A DNA stretch of 5,289 nucleotides from an uncultured Lachnospiraceae bacterium (lineage in GTDB: Bacteria > Bacillota_A > Clostridia > Lachnospirales > Lachnospiraceae), in assembly GCA_946614075.1 (NCBI GenBank), contig CAMOGO010000109.1:1-5289 (forward strand). Direction: 5' to 3'. The notes beneath the pieces were generated by a model. The model did not search any database, was not told the origin of the DNA, and worked only from the letters and a program-made list of their open reading frames with translations. Of this stretch, positions 1 to 5,289 are shown piece after piece. The first letter of the stretch is position 1; each line of letters opens with the position of its first letter. Made by a program: the position numbers and the translations under genes.

Positions 1-2
1 AG

Positions 3-1907
3 CTGACGATCGCCGAGAAGGAGATCGAGCTTGCGATGGGCGAGGCCCAGCTGGCTGCCGGCAAGGCAGAGCTCGATGCCGCGAGAACCCAGCTGGATGA
101 CGGATGGGCGACTTATAATGCGAATAAAGAGGACCTGGAGGCGGCGCAGGCAGAGTTTGACGATGCCAACGCGGATGCCTTGGAGCAGATCGCGGAGGGC
201 AGAAGAGAGCTGGCCAAGCTGGAGGTCCCCAAGTGGTACGTGCTGGATCGTGACACGATCGAGACCTACGTCGAGTTTGGCTCGGATGCGGAGAGCATCG
301 GCGGCCTGGCCCGGGTGTTCCCGGTCATCTTCTTCCTCGTGGCGGCGCTTGTCAGTCTGACGACGATGACGCGTATGGTCGAGGAGGAGCGGATCCAGAT
401 CGGAACGATGAAGGCCCTGGGCTACGGCAAATGGGCCATCATGTCCAAATACATCCTGTACGCGCTGGCGGCAAGCCTTGTCGGCGGCGTTCTGGGAGCA
501 TTGGCGGGAGCCAAGGTTTTCCCGTTTGTCATCATCTCGGCGTACAAAATCATGTATACCAACCTGATCGGCCTGGAGATGCCCTACTACATCGGCGTCT
601 GCCTGCTGGCGGCGGGCCTTGCGGTCGGGTGTACGACCATCGCGACCTTCTTTGCCTGCTACCGCGAGCTGATGGCTCAGCCGGCCGCTCTGATGCGGCC
701 CCCTGCCCCGAAGCAGGGCAAGAGAGTTCTCCTCGAGCACGTGGGAATCCTGTGGCGGCACCTGAATTTCACGCAGAAATCGACGATCCGCAACCTCATG
801 CGCTACAAAAAGAGGATCTTCATGACGGTCTTTGGCATCGGCGCCTGCATGGCCCTTTTGATCGTCGGCTTCGGCCTGCGGGATTCGCTTTTTGCCATCA
901 TCGATAATCAGTACGGAAACCTCTGGAAATACAGCCTTTACGCGGACGTCGAGTCCAATGCCGACGAGGTGGACTGGGAGAGGATCGGGAAGATCATCTC
1001 CGACGATGAAAACGTCGCCTCCTCCCTGCGCCTGCGGACCGAGACCTGTGATTTTGAGGGAAAGGACGGCACGTACTCCGGAACGCTTGAGGTCTTTGAG
1101 CAGATGGAGCTGGTGCCGGATTACCTGACGCTGCGCACGGTCGGGGGCGAGGACATCTACACGATGGATGACGAAACGGTCGTCCTGACGCAGAAGCTTT
1201 CCACCCTTCTCGGCGTGGAGGCGGGCGACACGATTTACATCAAGCCGGACGAGACCAAGTCCTACCCGGTGAAGGTCGGCTTTGTGACCGAGCATTACCT
1301 GCGTCATTACGTATATATGTCGCCGGTGCTCTACGAGAAGGTTTTCGGCGCCGCGCCGCGCTACAATCAAGTACAGGTCCTGCTGACGGAGGATACCCTG
1401 GAGCAGGAGGAGACGCTGGGAACGAAGCTTTTGGACTACAGTGCGGTCCGCAGCATCAGCTTGACGTACAATCTTTCCAAGCAGGTGCGGAACATGCTTC
1501 GAGCCCTCGACCTGGTCGTAGTGGTGCTGATCCTGTCGGCCGGCCTTCTGGCCTATGTCGTACTGTATAATCTGAACAATATCAATATCGCGGAAAGACG
1601 GCGGGAGCTTGCCACGCTGAAGGTCCTGGGCTTCTACGACATGGAGGTTGCGATGTATGTTTACCGTGAGAACGTGATCCTGACGTTCCTCGGCATTTTC
1701 GCGGGACTGTTCATGGGCAAGGCACTTCACTATTATCTGATCGTGACGGTCGAGATCGATATGCTGTATTTCGGACGCCAGATCCATGTGCCGAGCTACG
1801 TCTACAGCGCGCTGCTGACGCTGCTCTTCGCGGTGATTGTCAATGTTTCCATGTTCTATCATCTGAGGCGGATCGATATGGTCGAGTCTTTAAAGAGCGT
1901 GGAATAA
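3..1907 (+). CDS. FtsX-family ABC transporter permease, 3' part (5' end outside window)
   Basis: This is the membrane subunit of an ABC transporter of the FtsX/MacB type. The frame is open from the left edge, so the Met at 36 is probably internal; 634 residues are visible, numbered here from the codon at 3. Residues 1 to about 75 are an Ala/Glu/Leu/Asp-rich heptad-like stretch, the end of an extracellular coiled coil. A first FtsX module follows: membrane segments near 103-123, 151-176 and 196-220, with the signature EEERIQIGTMKALGY after the first. Residues 272-292 are a fourth membrane segment, about 300-500 an extracellular domain, and 502-524, 558-579 and 599-619 the second FtsX module, with the matching signature ERRRELATLKVLGF near 531. 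These signatures are the cytosolic helices that normally contact the ATPase. The ATPase is not in the window and probably lies upstream. Related permeases either export substrates or transmit force to outside partners such as peptidoglycan hydrolases; the substrate cannot be told here. The family call is sure, the specific role is not. Confidence 0.93.
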   Translation: MTIAEKEIELAMGEAQLAAGKAELDAARTQLDDGWATYNANKEDLEAAQAEFDDANADALEQIAEGRRELAKLEVPKWYVLDRDTIETYVEFGSDAESIGGLARVFPVIFFLVAALVSLTTMTRMVEEERIQIGTMKALGYGKWAIMSKYILYALAASLVGGVLGALAGAKVFPFVIISAYKIMYTNLIGLEMPYYIGVCLLAAGLAVGCTTIATFFACYRELMAQPAALMRPPAPKQGKRVLLEHVGILWRHLNFTQKSTIRNLMRYKKRIFMTVFGIGACMALLIVGFGLRDSLFAIIDNQYGNLWKYSLYADVESNADEVDWERIGKIISDDENVASSLRLRTETCDFEGKDGTYSGTLEVFEQMELVPDYLTLRTVGGEDIYTMDDETVVLTQKLSTLLGVEAGDTIYIKPDETKSYPVKVGFVTEHYLRHYVYMSPVLYEKVFGAAPRYNQVQVLLTEDTLEQEETLGTKLLDYSAVRSISLTYNLSKQVRNMLRALDLVVVVLILSAGLLAYVVLYNLNNINIAERRRELATLKVLGFYDMEVAMYVYRENVILTFLGIFAGLFMGKALHYYLIVTVEIDMLYFGRQIHVPSYVYSALLTLLFAVIVNVSMFYHLRRIDMVESLKSVE

Positions 1908-1915
1908 AAGAATGG

Positions 1916-1921
1916 AAGGAG
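1916..1921 (+). promoter_or_regulatory. Ribosome binding site of the aminopeptidase gene
   Basis: AAGGAG lies 10 bases before the ATG at 1932, in the 24-base gap after the permease stop. It supports that ATG as the start; no other start with a comparable site is seen nearby. The gap has no room for a terminator or a full promoter, which argues for co-transcription with the permease. Confidence 0.85.
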
Positions 1922-1931
1922 ATGTGTTATC

Positions 1932-3713
1932 ATGAAAACAGAGCTTATAGCGCTGCGGGAGGCGATGAAGGCGCACGGAATCGATGCGTACATCATCCCG
2001 ACAGCGGATTTTCACGGATCGGAATATGTAGGGGATTATTTTAAGTGCAGATCGTACGTGTCGGGCTTTACCGGCTCGGCGGGCACCCTGGTGGTGCTTG
2101 CAGACGAGGCGGGGCTTTGGACCGACGGACGGTATTTCCTGCAGGCAGGCGAGCAGCTGAAGGGCAGCGGCATCACGCTGATGAAGATGGCCATGCCGGG
2201 GACGCCCACGATCCCGGATTTCCTGAAAGTCAAACTTCCGGTTGGAGCGATACTCGGCTTTGACGGGAGAGTCGTCGCGGCAGCGGATGGCAGCACCTAT
2301 GAGGAAATCCTGAAGGAAAAAGGCGGATGCGTGCGTGCCGATCTGGACCTGGTCGGGGAGATCTGGGCGGATCGCCCGGCACTTCGCACCAGACCGGCCT
2401 ATCTGATCGATGAGAGCCGGAGCGGGATGACCTTCGACGAAAAACGCCGGCTCGTGCTGGAGGCGATGGAGAAGGAGGGAGCGGATGTTTTCTTGCTCAC
2501 GTCTCTTGACGACATTGCCTGGCTGTTCAACATGCGAGGCGATGACGTGGATTACAATCCGGTCGTTCTGTCCTACGTCCTGATGACGAAGGCGGAAACC
2601 AGACTCTACGCGAATCTGCCGGCCTTTGGCGAGGAGATTCGAAGGGAGCTTTCGGTCCAGGGCGTGACGCTCCTGCCGTACGATCAGATTTACACCGATG
2701 TGACGGAGCTTTCGCCGGAACAGAAGGTGCTTTTAGAGCGGGAAAAGGTGAATTACCGCCTGCTGACCGCCCTGCCGGAGGGGATCGAGGTGATCTCCCG
2801 CCGGAATCCGACGACGATCCCGAAGGCGGCCAAGACAGAGGCCGAGCAGGCGGGGTCCCGCGCGGCGCACGTCCGGGACGGCGTCGCCGTGACAAAGTTC
2901 CTGTACTGGCTGAAAAAGCACGTCGGCAAAGAGCCGATGACCGAGATTTCCATCGCGGACAAGCTGGAGTCCTTCCGAAAGCAGCAGGAGGGCTACCTGA
3001 CCCCGAGCTTTGAGACGATCTCCGGCTACGGCCCTCACGCGGCTATCGTGCACTATTCCGCGACTCCTGAGACGGATGCCGAGGTATTCGCGAGAGGCAT
3101 GATCCTGATCGATTCCGGCGGACAGTATGTGGACGGCACGACGGATATCACCCGCACCGTGGTTTTAGGACCGGTCACGGAGGAGGAGAAAAAGGCCTAC
3201 ACACTGGTCCTGGCGGGCCATCTGCGCTTGGGCAACGCACGCTTCTTGAAGGGCTGCGGCGGTTCCCAGCTTGACATCCTGACCCGAGAACCGCTGTGGC
3301 GAAACGGCCTTGATTACCGCCACGGAACCGGGCACGGCGTGGGAAGCTTTTTGAACGTTCACGAAGCGCCGAACCGGATCAACTACAATGCCCGCACCGA
3401 CTGGGAGTTCATGCCTGGTATGATCACGTCGGATGAGCCTGGCTACTACGAGGACGGAAAATTCGGAATCCGCACGGAGAACCTGATTCTCTGCGTTCCG
3501 GATCAGACGACCGGGTACGGAGAATTCCTGAAATTTGAGTGGCTCACCCTCGTCCCGATCGATCAGGAGGCCATCGACACCCGGTATCTCACCGAGGAGG
3601 AGATCGACTGGCTGAATGACTATCACGCCAAGGTGCGCGAGACAGTCGGGCCTTTTTTGACCGAGGAAGAGCGTGCATGGCTGATGGAGGAGACGAAGCC
3701 GCTTACAAAGTAG
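1932..3713 (+). CDS. Xaa-Pro aminopeptidase (aminopeptidase P, peptidase family M24B), three-domain form
   Basis: A cytosolic dinuclear metallopeptidase that removes the N-terminal residue from peptides with proline in second position, helping to recycle proline-containing peptides. There is no signal peptide or membrane segment. The 593 residues fit the long, eukaryote-like APP1 form: creatinase-N domain 1 at about 1-125, a second creatinase-N-like domain at about 150-310, the M24 pita-bread catalytic domain at about 315-525, and the short M24 C-terminal domain from about 530. By comparison with human XPNPEP1 the full metal-ligand set is present: D394 (in IDSGGQY), D405 (in GTTDITRT), H468 (in HGTGHGVGSF), E502 (in DEPGYYEDG) and E516 (in RTENL). 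The accessory histidines H374 (VHYSA), H464 and H477 are also kept. It should therefore be active, probably with Mn2+. It follows the permease gene by 24 bases, likely as a read-through partner, and ends in a tandem TAG TAA stop. The symbol pepP is often used for this activity but properly belongs to the shorter E. coli type, so it is left blank. Confidence 0.96.
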   Translation: MKTELIALREAMKAHGIDAYIIPTADFHGSEYVGDYFKCRSYVSGFTGSAGTLVVLADEAGLWTDGRYFLQAGEQLKGSGITLMKMAMPGTPTIPDFLKVKLPVGAILGFDGRVVAAADGSTYEEILKEKGGCVRADLDLVGEIWADRPALRTRPAYLIDESRSGMTFDEKRRLVLEAMEKEGADVFLLTSLDDIAWLFNMRGDDVDYNPVVLSYVLMTKAETRLYANLPAFGEEIRRELSVQGVTLLPYDQIYTDVTELSPEQKVLLEREKVNYRLLTALPEGIEVISRRNPTTIPKAAKTEAEQAGSRAAHVRDGVAVTKFLYWLKKHVGKEPMTEISIADKLESFRKQQEGYLTPSFETISGYGPHAAIVHYSATPETDAEVFARGMILIDSGGQYVDGTTDITRTVVLGPVTEEEKKAYTLVLAGHLRLGNARFLKGCGGSQLDILTREPLWRNGLDYRHGTGHGVGSFLNVHEAPNRINYNARTDWEFMPGMITSDEPGYYEDGKFGIRTENLILCVPDQTTGYGEFLKFEWLTLVPIDQEAIDTRYLTEEEIDWLNDYHAKVRETVGPFLTEEERAWLMEETKPLTK

Positions 3714-3720
3714 TAACGGA

Positions 3721-3747
3721 GCGAGGCGAAGCCTCGCAGGGGGTTTT
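3721..3747 (+). terminator. Possible weak intrinsic terminator or attenuator hairpin
   Basis: GCGAGGC at 3721-3727 and GCCTCGC at 3731-3737 form a perfect 7-bp GC-rich stem around a GAA loop, starting 7 bases after the aminopeptidase stop. The stem is followed by A, five G and four T (3738-3747). The short T run begins six bases from the stem, unlike a classical terminator, so termination may be partial. It could instead be an mRNA-stabilising or processing hairpin between genes of one operon. The rest of the 78-base gap holds no promoter I would call: CTGACA at 3759 resembles a -35 box, but its -10 would fall on the ribosome binding site. Confidence 0.4.
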
Positions 3748-3777
3748 CAAGAAAATAGCTGACACATCACACATTTC

Positions 3778-3784
3778 AAGGAGG
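3778..3784 (+). promoter_or_regulatory. Ribosome binding site of the membrane protein gene
   Basis: AAGGAGG, a near-perfect anti-16S match, lies 7 bases before the ATG at 3792. It fixes the start of the third gene and predicts efficient translation independent of the aminopeptidase gene, which ends 78 bases upstream. Confidence 0.88.
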
Positions 3785-3791
3785 GGATAGC

Positions 3792-5174
3792 ATGAGTACG
3801 GAGAGAGACCAGGATATGCCCTGGATGGAAGAGGAGGAAGTGGCTGCCGAGGAGGCAAGGCTTAAGAGCCAGAATGCCGAGCAGCTGAATGGTCAGAGTG
3901 CGGGTACGGAAAGGGAAAGCACCGTGCCGACCTTTGAGGAGAGCATGGCAGAGAGTGCGGAAGACGCTTCGGACAGGACTCTGGGCTTTTTCAACAAGAA
4001 AAGCACAGCGAAGACTGCCGCTGCCGCGAAGGCTGCTGCGCCTGTCAAGCCGATGGCAGACCCGGCATCAATCCAGATCGCCCGGGCGTCCTATGATGCA
4101 CCGAGCATCGACCAGACCTTCGGACGAGTGATCAAGGTGACGCTTCTGGCCTTTGCCACGATTTTCCTCTTCCTGCTGTTCAATGGGAAAATGAGCTCGT
4201 CGGGAATTGCGATTTTAAACGGATACCTTTATATCTTCGCCGGACTGATGCTCTTTGTTACCTTTTTTGACTCGGATCTGCCGATCCTGGCAGTTCTGGG
4301 GCTGCCTCTTGGAAGCCGCGGATACGTAGCGGTCTGCGAGATCCTGGATGCCATGATCACGACGGAAAAGCTGGGACTTCTGGCATCGGTCGGCCTTCAC
4401 CTGGGCCTGCTCTTTATCTGGGTCATCCTGATCACGGCGGTTGTCTGCATGTCGCTTGACATCAAGACAAAGAAGGGCACCGACCTGGATTTCCCGCTGA
4501 TGATCATCGCCTTTATCGTCGAGATCGCTGTCTGGGTACTCGGCTTTTTCCTGAAGGCGGTATCGGTTCCGCTGATCATGCTGGTGCTGGACGTCCTGAC
4601 CATTGCCCTTCTCGTGATCGCAGCGATCGCCTTTGCCGCTCAGAAGGATAAAAGAGGAGCCAAGCGCCTCGCCGGCTTTGTCCTGGCAGGACTCGGCCTG
4701 CTGCTTTTTGTCTGGCTCGTTCTTCTCGCAGTCAAGGCAAAATTCATCCCGCTTTTGATCCTGTTCGCCGTCGTCGCGATCGCTTGCCTCTTCCTGCCGT
4801 CCATCCTTTTAAAAGGCGGCTCGGTGGCGGTCCGCAAGCAGGGCGAGCACAGCGTGGCACTGTGGCTTCCGATGTTTCTGGCCTGCCTTCTTTCTCTGGG
4901 GTATCGCCTGTGGGAGGAGTCTGACCTCTTTTACACGCTGGGAAGCCTGGAGCTTTCCTCCAAGGTTTTCCACCACGCAGGCGGCCCGATCCTCGACGCC
5001 CTGCACTATGTGGTCGTAGAGCTCTGGGATAAGATCGGCGCCGGCTTCCTGTACAATAACTGGCGCTTCCACGCAGCCTTCGGCCTGCTTATCGCCTGGT
5101 TTGTGATCATGGAAGCAGCCAAGCTTGGAACAACGAAGATCCACATCGGGAAGAAAAAAATGCCCACGACATAA
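3792..5174 (+). CDS. Multi-pass membrane protein of unknown function with acidic cytosolic N-terminus
   Basis: I do not recognise this 460-residue protein. Residues 1-65 are hydrophilic and strongly acidic (MPWMEEEE near the start, many Glu/Asp/Ser), without a signal peptide, and look disordered. Residues 66-90 are a basic, low-complexity Ala/Lys/Pro linker (TAKTAAAAKAAAPVKP). From about 112 on the protein is mostly hydrophobic, with likely membrane segments near 115-131, 138-158, 194-219, 233-255, 257-283, 292-314, 318-337, 354-370 and 425-441. A longer amphipathic loop lies at about 371-424 (several Trp, Tyr, His and acidic residues), and a short basic tail (IGKKKMPTT) ends it. By the positive-inside rule the basic loops near 224-229 (KTKKG) and 285-292 (KDKRGAKR) should be cytosolic. 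No transporter, enzyme or sensor motif is visible. The start is set by the strong AAGGAGG site. That it is a real gene is supported by codon use like its neighbours and by the clean soluble-head and membrane-body layout. Whether it shares an operon with the upstream genes depends on the hairpin at 3721. The palindromic repeat region begins about five bases after the stop. Confidence 0.85.
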   Translation: MSTERDQDMPWMEEEEVAAEEARLKSQNAEQLNGQSAGTERESTVPTFEESMAESAEDASDRTLGFFNKKSTAKTAAAAKAAAPVKPMADPASIQIARASYDAPSIDQTFGRVIKVTLLAFATIFLFLLFNGKMSSSGIAILNGYLYIFAGLMLFVTFFDSDLPILAVLGLPLGSRGYVAVCEILDAMITTEKLGLLASVGLHLGLLFIWVILITAVVCMSLDIKTKKGTDLDFPLMIIAFIVEIAVWVLGFFLKAVSVPLIMLVLDVLTIALLVIAAIAFAAQKDKRGAKRLAGFVLAGLGLLLFVWLVLLAVKAKFIPLLILFAVVAIACLFLPSILLKGGSVAVRKQGEHSVALWLPMFLACLLSLGYRLWEESDLFYTLGSLELSSKVFHHAGGPILDALHYVVVELWDKIGAGFLYNNWRFHAAFGLLIAWFVIMEAAKLGTTKIHIGKKKMPTT

Positions 5175-5179
5175 AATGA

Positions 5180-5248
5180 GTCAGGGGTGTGTCAGTGGGG
5201 ACGGTGTCAGTGGGGACGGTTCTCTGTGTCAGTGGGGACGGTTCTCTG
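5180..5248 (+). repeat. Staggered direct repeats of a GTCAGTGGGGACGG head
   Basis: The 15-base unit TGTCAGTGGGGACGG occurs three times without mismatch, at 5190-5204, 5205-5219 and 5227-5241. Copies two and three are followed by TTCTCTG (5220-5226, 5242-5248); copy one lacks these seven bases, so the spacings are 15 and then 22. A decayed fourth head, GTCAGGGGTG, precedes them at 5180-5189. The third copy is also the left arm of the inverted repeat that follows. The pattern looks like unit-wise duplication by slippage or by repeated insertion of the same element. The run is non-coding, immediately downstream of the membrane protein gene. Confidence 0.9.
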
Positions 5249-5289
5249 TGACACACAATCGTGTGTCACAGAGAACCGTCCCCACTGAC
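5228..5289. repeat. Perfect 29-bp inverted repeat (REP/MITE-like palindrome) reaching the window end
   Basis: The arm at 5228-5256 (starting GTCAGTGGGGACGG, ending TGTGACACAC) is the exact reverse complement of 5261-5289, leaving the loop AATC at 5257-5260. I checked all 29 pairs by position. The palindrome may extend beyond the window: the base before it is T5227, and whether an A follows 5289 is unknown. Palindromes with the core GGGGACGGTTCTCTGTGTC are, from memory, frequent in Clostridia and other bacteria, often near IS200-like/REP-associated Y1 transposases; no such transposase is present here, so an element moved in trans is an inference. In RNA it would fold into a very stable hairpin in the 3' untranslated region of the upstream gene and could stop or protect transcripts from either strand, although no T run can be seen. 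Confidence 0.92.

Noticed and set aside
36..36. ATG at 36 as the true start of the permease.
   Set aside because: The frame is open to the left edge with the same coiled-coil composition, no good ribosome binding site sits at the right distance, and the family normally has a membrane segment before the coiled coil.
431..907. A 158-codon open frame in another + frame within the permease gene.
   Set aside because: Its translation is rich in Arg, Gly, Pro and His without domains, while the overlapping frame encodes clear FtsX membrane segments and signature helices.
3165..3626. A 153-codon open frame on the minus strand inside the aminopeptidase gene.
   Set aside because: It lies wholly antisense to the most conserved part of the catalytic domain, whose metal ligands are all intact in the + frame. 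It has no ribosome binding site or protein-like features and is a by-product of GC-rich codon use.
3759..3775. CTGACACATCACACATT before the third gene, resembling the tail repeat (CTGACAC is the complement of GTGTCAG) or a -35 box.
   Set aside because: Only seven bases match the repeat, which can occur by chance, and the GGGGACGG core is missing. As a promoter, the matching -10 would overlap the ribosome binding site.
5161..5289. A run of seven A (5154-5160) near the end of the membrane protein gene, with the +1 frame open from there to the window end; it also contains an ATG at 5176.
   Set aside because: The open frame simply reads through the direct and inverted repeats, giving a repetitive Gly/Ser/Val peptide with no ribosome binding site. 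The zero-frame stop is only 12 bases past the A run. Openness over about 40 codons at this GC content is unremarkable.
5190..5289. Possible CRISPR array because of short repeated units.
   Set aside because: The units are 15-22 bases, abut one another without unique spacers of constant length, and one is inverted; no cas gene is present.

Overview
The window holds three co-directional genes on the + strand and ends in a dense palindromic repeat. In order they are: the 3' part of an FtsX-type ABC transporter permease (from the left edge to 1907), a complete three-domain Xaa-Pro aminopeptidase of family M24B (1932-3713), and a complete multi-pass membrane protein of unknown function with an acidic cytosolic head (3792-5174). 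Coding density is high. The only gaps are 24 bases, 78 bases and the 115-base tail.

The sequence suggests a Gram-positive anaerobe of the Bacillota, class Clostridia, possibly Lachnospiraceae or a relative with moderately high GC (about 55-60% judged by eye). The reasons are the strong AAGGAG-type ribosome binding sites, the coiled-coil double-FtsX permease architecture common in those genomes, and the approximately 590-residue aminopeptidase P. This assignment comes from general knowledge and was not tested by a search.

Layout. Positions 3-1907 encode the end of an extracellular coiled coil and two FtsX membrane modules separated by an extracellular domain; the N-terminus and presumably the partner ATPase lie to the left of the window. 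The aminopeptidase follows after 24 bases with no visible terminator, so the two are probably co-transcribed, although no functional link is evident. After the aminopeptidase comes a tandem stop (TAG TAA) and a perfect 7-bp GC-rich hairpin that may end or attenuate transcription. The third gene then starts with its own good ribosome binding site. I see no convincing promoter anywhere in the window.

The most striking non-coding structure is the tail (5180-5289). It has three staggered direct copies of a GTCAGTGGGGACGG head, the last of which forms a perfect 29-bp inverted repeat with a 4-base loop that runs to the last base of the window. It looks like a REP/MITE-type mobile palindrome, possibly one moved by an IS200-like (Y1/RAYT) transposase encoded elsewhere. 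I found no RNA genes, CRISPR arrays, transposase genes or defence genes. Apart from the tail this is an ordinary chromosomal region.
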